A DNA stretch of 64,000 nt, from NCBI GenBank assembly GCA_050250875.1, contig JBFWNV010000002.1:248001-312000 (forward strand), read 5' to 3'. The notes under the pieces were generated by a model. That model ran no database searches, was not told the origin of the DNA, and saw only the letters and a program-made list of their open reading frames with translations. How positions within the stretch are numbered: position 1 is the stretch's first letter; every line of letters begins with the position of its first letter. Source of the DNA: CAWAYR01 sp050250875. Lineage in GTDB: Bacteria > Acidobacteriota > Vicinamibacteria > Vicinamibacterales > UBA2999. Below, one piece after another: positions 47,740 through 55,853 of this stretch. Made by a program: the position numbers and the translations under genes.

Positions 47740-50265
47740 ATGACGGCACCGCTTCACGATCACGTCCTCTCCCGCCTCACCTCATCCGGCGCGGACCAGC
47801 ACCCCTGGTCCCTCCTGATCCTCGCCGCCCTCGACGGCCCCGACGCCCTTACCCGCTACCTCACCGGCACCGGCACGCCTCCCGCGCCGCCCAAGCGCGC
47901 GCGCAAGGCCGCTGCGTCCGCGTCCACGGCCACCGCGGGCACCGCTGACTCCCCTGCCCCCGAACCTCCCGGCGTCTTCCTCGGCGCCATCACCATCGCC
48001 GGCTTCCGCGGCATCGGCCCCGACACCCGCCTGCCGCTGCACGCCGGCCCCGGCCTCACCCTGGTGGTCGGGCGCAACGGCTCCGGCAAGTCGAGCTTCG
48101 CCGAAGGCGTGGAGGTGCTGCTCACCGGCACCAGCCTGCGCTGGCACAAGCGCGCCAAGGCGTGGCGCGAGGGCTGGCGCAACCTGCACCAGGGCGAGGC
48201 GGCGTCGGTGGCGGCCGAACTCGTGGTGGAAGGCGCCGGGCCGCTGGTGGCGCAGCGCACGTGGGCGGCGGGCGCCGACCTGACCGCCGGCACGGCCACC
48301 GCCAAGAGCAAGAGCGGCAAAGCCACGCCGCTCGACCAGATGGGCTGGGCGGGCGCCATCGACACCTTCCGGCCGTTCCTCTCCTACAACGAGCTGGGCT
48401 CGATGCTCGAGGACGGGCCGTCGAAGGTCTACGACGCGCTGGCGCCGGTGCTGGGGCTGGAGGAGTTCGTGGCCGTGCAGGCCACCCTCACCGAGACCCG
48501 GAAGGTGGTGAGCGGGCACGTCGCGGCCATCCGCACCGCGGCGGCCACGCTGGCGCAGCAGGCCGAGCAGGTGGTGGCGACGCATCCGCGGGAGGCGCGG
48601 GCGGTGCATCTGGCCGCGCTGCTCAAGGCCAAGGCGTGGGACGTGGCGGCGCTGCGCACGCTGGCAGAGGGCGGGGCCGAGGCCACGCAGGCGGTGCTGG
48701 ATGGACTGCGGCGGCTGGCGGCCATCATGCCGCCGGATGCGCAGGCGGTGCAGCAGGCGGTGAATCTGCTGCGCGAGGCGGCTGCGGGGATGGCGGCCAC
48801 GCACGGCACGGATGCCGCGCGGAGTTTGGCAAGGGCGCGGCTGCTGGATCAGGCGCTTGGCTTCCACGCCGCGCACGACCGCGCCGGCGCGGGCGATGGT
48901 GCGTGCCCCGTCTGCGGATCCGCGGGAGTCTTGGGCGGCAACTGGTCCGTCCGCACGCGCGAAGAGATCGACGCGCTGAAGGCCGAAGCCTCAGCCGTGC
49001 GCGCCGCCGAGGACGCGCGCGATGCCGCCCTCCGCGCTGCCCGGGCGCTGGTACGGGAAGTAGCGTCGCTTCCGGCGGCTGCGGCCAGCGAGCTGCCCTC
49101 GCTGCATGCCCTGCGCGAGGCGCAGGCGATGTGGCTGCAGGCGCGCAGCGTGGAGGCGCCCGAGGCGCTGGCCGCGCATCTGGAAGCGCACGTGCTCGAC
49201 CTGGCGGAGGCGTCCGCGCGCGTGGCTGCCGAGGCCGCGGAGGAGTTGGCGCGTCGCGAGGACGTGTGGCGTCCGCTGGGCCAGGCGCTGGCGGGGTGGC
49301 TGCCGGCCGCGGAGCAGCTCTCCACCCACAAGACCCAGGCCGATCATCTGAAGGCCGCCGAGGAGTGGTGGAAAGAGACCACCGAGGCGGTGCGCAACGA
49401 GCGCTTCCAGCCGATTGCCAGGCGCGCCATGGCCACGTGGCAGCAACTGCGCCTGCAGAGCAACGTGGACCTGGGCCGCGTGGAGCTGGAGGGCACGTCC
49501 ACGCGTCGCAAGGTGGCGCTGCAGGTCACCGTGGACGGCAAGGACGCCGACGCGCTGGGCGTGATGAGCCAGGGCGAGCTGCACTCGCTGGCGCTCAGCC
49601 TGTTCCTGCCGCGGGCCACGCTGCCCGACAGCCCGTTCCGGTTCATCTGCGTGGACGACCCGGTGCAGAGCATGGACCCGGCGCGCGTGGAGGGGCTGGC
49701 GCGCGTGCTGGCCGACACGGCCACGACGCGGCAGGTCGTGGTGTTCACGCACGACGATCGGTTGCCCGAGGCGGTGCGGCGGCTGAGCCTGCCGGCGCGG
49801 GTGCTGAAGGTGACGCGGCGGGCGGAGTCCGTGGTGGAGGTGCGCGAAGCCCTCGACCCGATGTCGGGCTATCTGGCTGATGCGCGAGCCGTGCTGAAGA
49901 CCGCGGACCTGCGGGGCGATGTGAAGGGCCGCGTGGTGCCCGGCTTCTGCCGCATGGCGCTGGAAGCGGCCTGCATCACCGCGGTGCGCGAGCGCCGGTT
50001 CCGCAAGGGCGCGCGCCATCACGAGGTGGACGCGCTGCTGGCCGAGCACGCGAAGCTCTTCCCGCTGATGGCGCTGGCGCTGTTCGACGACGGTCTGCGC
50101 ACGGGCGAGGTGCTGACCCGGCTGAACACCAAGGTGGGACGGTGGGCCGGCGATGCGCTTACGGCCTGCAATACTGGCGCGCACGAGCACTTCGACGGCG
50201 ACCTCGAGGGGCTGGTGAGCGACGTGGACAAGCTGGCGCGCGGCCTGGTGCGAGCCAACGGATGA
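47740..50265 (+). CDS. ABC/SMC-like ATPase with CPVCG zinc-hook-type motif
   Basis: This encodes 841 residues. After an ~80-residue N-terminal region with an Ala/Pro linker comes an ABC ATPase head: Walker A GRNGSGKSS (111-119) and, near residue 639, Walker B FICVDDPVQSMDP followed by the H-loop VVVFTHDD. Between them are long Ala-rich helical arms with CPVCG at Cys389/Cys392, the zinc-hook position of Rad50 and RloC. The C-terminal ~130 residues are a separate helical region ending before HEHFDGDLEGL. It should sense DNA and regulate a partner. The small HEPN-like gene overlaps its stop (ATGA). The start at 47740 gives MTAPLHDHVL. Confidence 0.85.
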   Translation: MTAPLHDHVLSRLTSSGADQHPWSLLILAALDGPDALTRYLTGTGTPPAPPKRARKAAASASTATAGTADSPAPEPPGVFLGAITIAGFRGIGPDTRLPLHAGPGLTLVVGRNGSGKSSFAEGVEVLLTGTSLRWHKRAKAWREGWRNLHQGEAASVAAELVVEGAGPLVAQRTWAAGADLTAGTATAKSKSGKATPLDQMGWAGAIDTFRPFLSYNELGSMLEDGPSKVYDALAPVLGLEEFVAVQATLTETRKVVSGHVAAIRTAAATLAQQAEQVVATHPREARAVHLAALLKAKAWDVAALRTLAEGGAEATQAVLDGLRRLAAIMPPDAQAVQQAVNLLREAAAGMAATHGTDAARSLARARLLDQALGFHAAHDRAGAGDGACPVCGSAGVLGGNWSVRTREEIDALKAEASAVRAAEDARDAALRAARALVREVASLPAAAASELPSLHALREAQAMWLQARSVEAPEALAAHLEAHVLDLAEASARVAAEAAEELARREDVWRPLGQALAGWLPAAEQLSTHKTQADHLKAAEEWWKETTEAVRNERFQPIARRAMATWQQLRLQSNVDLGRVELEGTSTRRKVALQVTVDGKDADALGVMSQGELHSLALSLFLPRATLPDSPFRFICVDDPVQSMDPARVEGLARVLADTATTRQVVVFTHDDRLPEAVRRLSLPARVLKVTRRAESVVEVREALDPMSGYLADARAVLKTADLRGDVKGRVVPGFCRMALEAACITAVRERRFRKGARHHEVDALLAEHAKLFPLMALALFDDGLRTGEVLTRLNTKVGRWAGDALTACNTGAHEHFDGDLEGLVSDVDKLARGLVRANG

Positions 50266-50630
50266 CGCCGGCCCGCGATCTGCTGGAGGACGTGGACACG
50301 CTGCTGCGGCATCCGGCCGCGGGCACGGCTGGACTGTGGCCGCGCGCGGCGGCGCTGCTCACGCGTCAGGCGCTGGAGTCGGCGCTCACCTTCTACTGGA
50401 CCAAGGTGGCGCCGGGCGTGGAGGAGGCGTCGGCGCGGGCGCAGCTGCTCTGCCTGGGCCGCTATCTGGGCGACGACACGCTGGCGCAGCGCGCGCACGC
50501 GGCCTGGAGCGGCCTGAGCCGCGCCTGCCATCACCACGTGTACGACCTGGCCCCTACGCGCGAGGAGCTGCAGGCGTGGCGCGAGGTGGTGGCGGAGGTG
50601 GTGGAGCGCACCGAGCGCGCGTGGCGCTAG
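50262..50630 (+). CDS. Small HEPN-like protein coupled to the ATPase
   Basis: This encodes 122 residues, all helical. Its ATG overlaps the ATPase stop by four bases. Near the C terminus SRACHHHVYDLAPT contains Arg87 and His92 in an Rx4H arrangement, the catalytic signature of HEPN ribonucleases, though two further His make the exact pairing uncertain. The ~120-residue length fits a minimal HEPN domain. The pair would resemble RloC or PrrC with ATPase and nuclease on separate chains. HEPN assignment is by motif and size only. Confidence 0.68.
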   Translation: MTPARDLLEDVDTLLRHPAAGTAGLWPRAAALLTRQALESALTFYWTKVAPGVEEASARAQLLCLGRYLGDDTLAQRAHAAWSGLSRACHHHVYDLAPTREELQAWREVVAEVVERTERAWR

Positions 50631-50694
50631 AGTTGTCCGCGTGCCCGGAGGAATCCAGGGGGACGGTCCGTCCGAGACTGCAAACGGAGTCGCC

Positions 50695-52611
50695 ATGAGC
50701 TCATGGGTCTGTCGAGGATTCGCCGCTGCCATCGTGGTCGTGCTCGTGGACCCCGGCGGCGGCACACGTGCGCAGACGACGTCCAACCTGGCCATCATCG
50801 AATGGAAGGTCGAGGCCGGATTCTCGCCCTTCGCCGCCCTACCCGATGCCGCGGCCGTCTCCGCCACCTGGCTGCCTAGGGCCGTGGGTGGCACGCTCGA
50901 ATCATTCGCACAGTGGTACAACCGAGTCTCGGTGGAGGGTCGCTCACCCTACGCCGCCCTGCTCGACTCGCCGCGCAACCCCTGGGACGCCGTCCTGGGC
51001 CGTTACCGCGAGGAGTACGCCCGGCCGGCCAGCGTCGCGATTCTCGCGCGTGCGCCAGGGGCCGGCACCTCTTGCCGCTGGACGGTTACCACACCTGGCG
51101 AGGCCGTGTCGTCGGACGTCACCGCCGCTTGTGCGTCGTGGCAGCGCCTCGACGTGGCACTGGCGGGCACGCGCCTTTCGGTGGCTGGAGAGACCACTAC
51201 GGGTTCGACAGACGTCCGAGTCAACCACAGGGTGGTCGTGGGCCTGGGCGACTCGTACGGCTCAGGCGAGGGCAATCCAGACGTTCCGACACAGTGGAAA
51301 CCCGGTGCCGCTCCCGTCGGTTCCTATCGGTGGCTGTCTGACCCAGGAAAAGACGGCTCGATGATCGCAGCCGGCGCTCGGTGGTGGGACACGGCCTGCC
51401 ACCGGTCATTCTGGAGCCACCAGTCGTACGTCGCGATGCGTTTGGCGGCGGAGAACCCGCACCGCCTTGTCACGTTCCTGCACTATGCCTGTTCGGCGGC
51501 CGAGGTGTTCGACGGAGTGCTGGTGCGGCAGCATGATCCGCCTGGAATGGAATCGTGCCAGGGATTGCGGTGCTTCTTGGTGAGGAGCCAGGTCGGCGCG
51601 GCGATACGGGACCTGTGCGACGGGTCGGTGGTGACATCGTCAGCGGCCATCGGCGCGATCGACGCCAATGTCAAAGCGGATGCCCGGCTGTACTTCATGA
51701 AGTCCTACAAGCGAGTGGCGCTCGACCTGGCCGAATGTCGAGGGCGGCACCGCCGGCCCGACCTGGTGCTGCTGTCGATCGGCGGCAACGACGTCGGCTT
51801 CGGTGCCTTGGCGGGCTGGGCGGTGACGCCCTCGCGCGCCAGGACACGGGTCGGCAAATTGTTGGGCAGTTACGCGCTGCTGCGGGGCACCAAGGTGACA
51901 TGCCCCGAGAAGGCAATCCAGACCGGCTGCCGCGAGCCCTACGACGTGGACTTGATTCGTCAATTGCCTCGCCGGTTCACGTTGCTGGCGCCCGTGCTGA
52001 CAAACCTGCTGGGCGTCAGTCAAGACCACGTCGTCGTCACGACCTACCCGGACCCGCTACGCGACCGGAAGGGCGAAGTCTGCGGCGACAAGGCCGGCTT
52101 TCGCCCCGAGAGCCCGTGGGCTGGCGCGCACAGTCAGTTGCCGGTCGGATGGCTGCGAAACCTGACGGGCATCGGCACGAAGTGGGACTTCAATCTGCTG
52201 GCCACGGAGGCGGTGATCCTCAGCCGACACACGCTGCCCAACCTCCGCGGCGCCATCGAGGCGTCAGCCCGTTCGCATGGGTTCGTCGTTGCCTCCGGAG
52301 CGGCAGATGCCTTCGTCGGGCACTGCTGGACCGAGAGGAACGAGGGCGATGCGCCCACCGCGTTGCCGTCGGCCCGGCCCGCCGATTGGTCGTGCACGGG
52401 GCAGCCGGCGGGCTCACCGTCGTGCTGGAGGCCTTTCACGGTGCGGCAGCGGTTCATCCGCACTATCAACGATGCGCTTCTGACGCAGTCGAGCGCGCGT
52501 GCCGACGATATGACCGGGGCGGTGCATCCGACCGCACAGGGGCACGCGGCCGTGGCCGACCGCGTGCTGGAAGCACTGCGGACGGTGCCCGGCCTCGACG
52601 CGAACCCATGA
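50695..52611 (+). CDS. Secreted SGNH/GDSL-type hydrolase
   Basis: This encodes 638 residues from the ATG at 50695, with a signal-peptide-like start (about residues 1-28). SGNH blocks are all present: GLGDSYGSGEGNP with nucleophile Ser187, IGGNDVGF with Gly364 and Asn365, and AVHPTAQGH with catalytic His611. The ~180-residue N-terminal region and a large central insertion with several Cys are typical of secreted lipase/esterase members. It probably hydrolyses esters outside the cytoplasm. It sits between the ATPase/HEPN-like pair and a duplicated 3' end of the HEPN-like gene, so it may have arrived as part of the rearrangement. Confidence 0.88.
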   Translation: MSSWVCRGFAAAIVVVLVDPGGGTRAQTTSNLAIIEWKVEAGFSPFAALPDAAAVSATWLPRAVGGTLESFAQWYNRVSVEGRSPYAALLDSPRNPWDAVLGRYREEYARPASVAILARAPGAGTSCRWTVTTPGEAVSSDVTAACASWQRLDVALAGTRLSVAGETTTGSTDVRVNHRVVVGLGDSYGSGEGNPDVPTQWKPGAAPVGSYRWLSDPGKDGSMIAAGARWWDTACHRSFWSHQSYVAMRLAAENPHRLVTFLHYACSAAEVFDGVLVRQHDPPGMESCQGLRCFLVRSQVGAAIRDLCDGSVVTSSAAIGAIDANVKADARLYFMKSYKRVALDLAECRGRHRRPDLVLLSIGGNDVGFGALAGWAVTPSRARTRVGKLLGSYALLRGTKVTCPEKAIQTGCREPYDVDLIRQLPRRFTLLAPVLTNLLGVSQDHVVVTTYPDPLRDRKGEVCGDKAGFRPESPWAGAHSQLPVGWLRNLTGIGTKWDFNLLATEAVILSRHTLPNLRGAIEASARSHGFVVASGAADAFVGHCWTERNEGDAPTALPSARPADWSCTGQPAGSPSCWRPFTVRQRFIRTINDALLTQSSARADDMTGAVHPTAQGHAAVADRVLEALRTVPGLDANP

Positions 52612-52654
52612 GAGGTTGTGTACGCAGACTGGGACCGTCTCCAGGCTGGGCAAC

Positions 52655-52701
52655 GGGGTCAGACCCCATTCTGGGCGGGGCTTGAATGGCGTCTGAGCCC
52701 C
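52655..52701. repeat. REP-like palindromic repeat pair
   Basis: GGGGTCAGACCCC, then TTCTGGGCGGGGCTTGAA and a diverged second unit GTCTGAGCCCC, form an inverted pair of the same family as the elements at 16546 and 62298. It lies just after the SGNH hydrolase gene and ends eight bases before the duplicated HEPN-like gene end. Confidence 0.7.
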
Positions 52702-52708
52702 ACCATCT

Positions 52709-52778
52709 CTGGCCCACGCGCGAGGAATTGCAGGCGTGGCGCGAGGTGGTGGAACGCACCGAGCGCGCCTGGCGGTGA
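52709..52778 (+). pseudogene. Duplicated 3' end of the HEPN-like gene
   Basis: About 70 bases match the last 84 bases of the small HEPN-like gene (50547-50630). The encoded end reads REELQAWREVVERTERAWR, the same as the gene apart from a four-codon deletion within a GAGGTGGTG repeat and a changed stop codon. Nothing of the rest of the gene is present. It mirrors the truncated 5' copy of the ATPase gene at 45486. Confidence 0.8.
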
Positions 52779-52791
52779 GGGGCGGCTAACC

Positions 52792-53259
52792 TCAGAGGCG
52801 CTTCAACGCCGCGGCCGCCAGCGCCTTCGTGGCCGCGCGCTTCTGCCCCGCCTTGGTGAGGTCCACGCCGCCAATCAGGATCGACATCACGGTGGCGCCG
52901 CGGATCACCACCATCCGCGCCGACGTGTCGTTGTGCGCCCAGAACGCGCGGTCGCCGAGCCCCGCCTCAGGCTCCACCTTCACGTCGCTGTCCATCAGGC
53001 TCGTGATGTGCGCCGGCGTCACCGTGGCGAGCGCGGCCGCGGGCGAGGCGTAGGTGTCCACGTAGACCAGCAGGCCGATGGGGGCGCCGCTCATCACGCA
53101 CCACGTCACGCTGGCCTTGGTCTCTGGGTCTTTCTCCGGGCCGTAGTTCAAGACCGTCGTTGGCGCCGTTCCGGTCACGGTGGCGGCTTCCGCCGGTGTG
53201 ACCAGCGAGCAGGGGGTCGCGGCGAGCAGAACGGCAACCGTGGTGGCGAGCGTGAGCAT
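52792..53259 (-). CDS. Small secreted protein, unknown
   Basis: This encodes 155 residues from the ATG at 53259. A signal peptide (1-25, AEAA) is followed by a beta-alpha region with TAPTTVLNYGPEKDPETKAS, LGDRAFWAHND and VMSILIGGVDLTK. This resembles small DUF3558-like secreted proteins, but not closely enough to name. It is likely periplasmic. It is divergent from the Uma2 gene. Confidence 0.6.
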   Translation of the reverse strand: MLTLATTVAVLLAATPCSLVTPAEAATVTGTAPTTVLNYGPEKDPETKASVTWCVMSGAPIGLLVYVDTYASPAAALATVTPAHITSLMDSDVKVEPEAGLGDRAFWAHNDTSARMVVIRGATVMSILIGGVDLTKAGQKRAATKALAAAALKRL

Positions 53260-53467
53260 TCGGGTCTCCAGCCTGTATTCTCCGCTGGAACGTCGCGTCT
53301 CGCGGTGGGATCCCGCGCAAGCGGCGTCGCAGTTCCGGCCACGCCGGCTGGCCGCTGCGGGTTGCTGTTTCGGCGCTATACGCGTCGGATTCGCCCGGGT
53401 GGCCGGAAAGTCCGCGATGGCACGGCACCCGCATCGCCCGCGGCATGTTCCGCAGTAGCATGCGGCC

Positions 53468-54061
53468 ATGGACGGGAGCCCGCCGATGCCCACGAGCCCC
53501 GCGCACGACACTCGGCTCACCGTGGACGACTTCATGCTCTTCCCCGACGACGGGAAGCGGCACGAGATCATCGACGGGGTGCACTACGTGACCCCCTCGC
53601 CGGTCACGCGGCATCAGGCGATCAGCGGGCGGCTGTTCTTGTCCCTCGGCAATTTCCTCGACGCGCAACCGCACCTCGGACGAGTGTTCTATGCCCCGTT
53701 CGACGTCATCTTCACGCGCTGGGACGTCGTGGAGCCGGACCTGCTGGTGATCGCCGGCGATCAGCTCGACATCCTCACGACCAAGAACGTCCAGGGCGCG
53801 CCGGCCATCGTGGCGGAGATCCTCTCGCCCGGCACGCGCAAGGTGGACGAGCAGATCAAGCAGCGGCTGTTCGACCGCGGCGGTGTGCGCGAATACTGGT
53901 TGATCGACCCGGAGCTCGACATCGTGAAGCTGTACCGGCGCCAACAGGACGGCGCATTTCCGCGCGTCGCCGAGTTGACCCGGGAGGCCAACGACGAGCT
54001 GACCAGCCCCATCCCCCCCGGCTGGTCCCTGGCGCTCACGCGCCTGCTCGCCGACGACTGA
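53468..54061 (+). CDS. Uma2-family PD-(D/E)XK nuclease (DUF820)
   Basis: This encodes 197 residues. The Uma2 pattern is complete: LTVDDFMLFPDDGKRHEIIDG, then VVEPDLLVIA, IVAEILSPGTRKVDEQIKQ and VREYWLIDPE, with the catalytic Asp in EPDLL, Glu in AEILS and Lys in TRKVDEQIK-type position. These proteins are multicopy restriction-endonuclease-like enzymes of uncertain role. An internal ATG (MPTSP) could also start translation. Confidence 0.92.
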   Translation: MDGSPPMPTSPAHDTRLTVDDFMLFPDDGKRHEIIDGVHYVTPSPVTRHQAISGRLFLSLGNFLDAQPHLGRVFYAPFDVIFTRWDVVEPDLLVIAGDQLDILTTKNVQGAPAIVAEILSPGTRKVDEQIKQRLFDRGGVREYWLIDPELDIVKLYRRQQDGAFPRVAELTREANDELTSPIPPGWSLALTRLLADD

Positions 54062-54164
54062 GCCCGGCAGGCCTCCGTCCCCTGTCGGCCACGCCGGCGC
54101 TCACGCTGAGCGGCTGCCGCCTGCGCGACTGACCCCATCTGCCTCGACTCGACGCCGCACCGCC

Positions 54165-54641
54165 TCACAGCCTGAGCCGCAGCAACCCGCCATCCGCGCC
54201 GATCGTGACGTCCAGCACCGCGGGGGCCGAGCCGATGGCCGAGACGTGCACGGTATTCACGCCCGCCGTGAAGTCGCCGTGCAGGGTGATCACCCCGTGA
54301 TAGCTGCCGGGCACGAGCGGCCGGAATCGGACGCTCACCGGCTGCGAGGCTCCAGGCAGGATGCGACCGCCGGACCAGTTGGTGAGCGCGTGCTCGCCGA
54401 GCCCGCCGTCGATCGAGACGCGCGACACGGTGAGCGGCGCGTTTCCGGTATTGGTGATCGTCAGAATCAGATCGCGCTCAGTGCCCACCGGCACGTCGCC
54501 GAACGCCAGATTGCCGCCCACCGCGATGATGCGCGTGTCGGGTGGCGGACGGAAGAGCGAGACCGAGGCCACGCCATCGACGAGGCACCCGGACAGAAAC
54601 GGCACGATGGCGAAACAGAACGCACCGACGAGCCGGCACAT
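54165..54641 (-). CDS. Lipoprotein with choice-of-anchor / ASH-type domain
   Basis: This encodes 158 residues from the ATG at 54641. The signal peptide ends in a lipobox (LSGC at ~16-19). The mature part has LAFGDVPVGTERDLILTITN, NTGNAPLTVSRVSI and PVSVRFRPLVPGSYHGVI, the hallmarks of ASPM-SPD-2-Hydin / choice-of-anchor-D Ig-like domains. It is probably a surface or periplasmic structural protein. It is convergent with the Uma2 gene. Confidence 0.8.
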   Translation of the reverse strand: MCRLVGAFCFAIVPFLSGCLVDGVASVSLFRPPPDTRIIAVGGNLAFGDVPVGTERDLILTITNTGNAPLTVSRVSIDGGLGEHALTNWSGGRILPGASQPVSVRFRPLVPGSYHGVITLHGDFTAGVNTVHVSAIGSAPAVLDVTIGADGGLLRLRL

Positions 54642-54795
54642 GCAGGCCTCCGGAGTTCCGCGGGGGATGCGGCTCCATCGCCAGTATCGCCGATACGTGC
54701 GACAGGGCGGGTCACGCTCGATCGCACGGCGCGCGTGATCCGGTACGGCCTTCGCATCACCCTGGCCGCGAGGTGCCGCCCAATGGAGCCAGATC

Positions 54796-54814
54796 GGATC
54801 CATAATGGATCCAT
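54796..54814 (+). promoter_or_regulatory. Tandem GGATCCAT repeat and CATAAT box before vapB
   Basis: GGATCCAT occurs at 54796-54803 and 54807-54814, one helical turn (11 bases) apart and ending inside the vapB start codon region. CATAAT between them looks like a -10 box. The second copy completes the 10-base palindrome ATGGATCCAT (54805-54814). It is a good candidate for the autoregulatory operator of this toxin-antitoxin pair. Confidence 0.45.
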
Positions 54815-55049
54815 GCCCGTCACGCTGTCGATCAAAGGTGTGCCTGCCGCGCTGGCGGCTCGGCTCCGCAAGCGCGCGGCCGCCAACCATCGCTCGATGC
54901 AGGGCGAGCTGATGGCCATCCTGGAGGAGGCGGTGCAGCCCACCATCACCATCGAGGAACTGGCGGCGTATGCCAAAGCCTCCGGCCTGCGCACGCCAAA
55001 CGAGTCCGTGGCCATGATCCGGGCCGACCGCGATGGCCGTCGTCGTTGA
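54813..55049 (+). CDS. vapB: VapB/FitA-type ribbon-helix-helix antitoxin
   Basis: This encodes 78 residues. VTLSIKGVPAALAARLRKRA followed by HRSMQGELMAILEEAV is a FitA-like ribbon-helix-helix; the C-terminal tail (RTPNESVAMIRADRDGRRR) should bind the toxin. It overlaps vapC by 17 bases. The ATG at 54813 is immediately downstream of the repeated operator-like motif. Confidence 0.85.
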   Translation: MPVTLSIKGVPAALAARLRKRAAANHRSMQGELMAILEEAVQPTITIEELAAYAKASGLRTPNESVAMIRADRDGRRR

Positions 55050-55407
55050 CGCGTCGGCACTGGCCGCGGTGGCGTTCAACGAACCGGGTGGCGGCTCAGT
55101 GACTGCCGCGCTCGCCGGACACGCGCTGTACGCGCCGACGCTCATCGACTACGAACTGGCCAGCATCGGATGGAAGAAACTGCGCCGCCATCCGGACCGG
55201 AGCGAGTCCATTCTCGCCAACGTCACACGTACCCGGAGCCTGGCGATCGCCCGCGTCTCGCCGGCGTTCTCCGCCGTGCTGGCATTGGCGCGCCTCCTCG
55301 ACATCACGCCGTACGACGCCAGCTACGTCTGGGTGGCCCGGGCGATGGGCGTGCCCCTGGTCACGCTGGATCAGCGTCTCGCCCGCGCCGCACAGCGCGG
55401 CACGTAG
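55033..55407 (+). CDS. vapC: VapC-family PIN-domain toxin
   Basis: This encodes 124 residues. PIN acidic residues are Asp6 (VVVDASAL), Glu41 (LIDYELAS), Asp95 (TPYDASYV) and Asp113 (VTLDQRLA). It is the second gene of the operon with the antitoxin. It differs clearly in sequence from the vapC at 25311, so this is a separate acquisition rather than a recent duplication. Confidence 0.92.
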   Translation: MAVVVDASALAAVAFNEPGGGSVTAALAGHALYAPTLIDYELASIGWKKLRRHPDRSESILANVTRTRSLAIARVSPAFSAVLALARLLDITPYDASYVWVARAMGVPLVTLDQRLARAAQRGT

Positions 55408-55493
55408 GCGTTCAGGCGGCGCCGGTCGCTCCCTGCAAGGTGTGCGTGAATCACGCCGGCGGTGCGGTGCGAGTCAACGGGTCGAACACGCGA

Positions 55494-55748
55494 TTATCGC
55501 CGCGATCTGCCGACGAACAGGCGCTCAATCATCGCTACGCGATCGGCGACGTCCAGCCCCTTCGGCAGACCGCCGTCGACGGTGACCCATTTGATCCTGG
55601 CGGGCGTCTTCGCCGGCCTGGCGCCGTGCAGTTCCGACCGCAAGCCGCGCTCGACGAGCGTTTGCAGCGTGGTGCGTTGGCTGGCGGCCGCACGCTTCGC
55701 TGCGACGAACAGCTCGTCAGGTAGCTCGACGGTCGTCTTGATCGCCAT
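55494..55748 (-). CDS. VapB-like antitoxin without a toxin gene
   Basis: This encodes 84 residues. MAIKTTVELPDELFVAAKRA then RTTLQTLVERGLRSEL is a type II antitoxin ribbon-helix-helix, and the tail (WVTVDGGLPKGLDVADRVAM) is the usual toxin-binding segment. The expected PIN toxin should follow it, toward lower coordinates, but only 86 bases separate it from the preceding vapC on the other strand. It is therefore an orphan. Confidence 0.75.
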   Translation of the reverse strand: MAIKTTVELPDELFVAAKRAAASQRTTLQTLVERGLRSELHGARPAKTPARIKWVTVDGGLPKGLDVADRVAMIERLFVGRSRR

Positions 55749-55853
55749 ATGGGTCTACAGGTTCCCACGTTTGTGGGTCGACCGCTGCTGGACAGCAGGG
55801 TCCCGGGCGGCGACTCGGGCGCCGCCCGGCCGGCCCGTGAGGTACTTCGGCCC

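Noticed and set aside
47354..50630. The MNT gene and the HEPN-like gene as a classic MNT/HEPN toxin-antitoxin pair
   Set aside because: They are on opposite strands and separated by the 2.5 kb ATPase gene, whereas the HEPN-like gene is translationally coupled to the ATPase.
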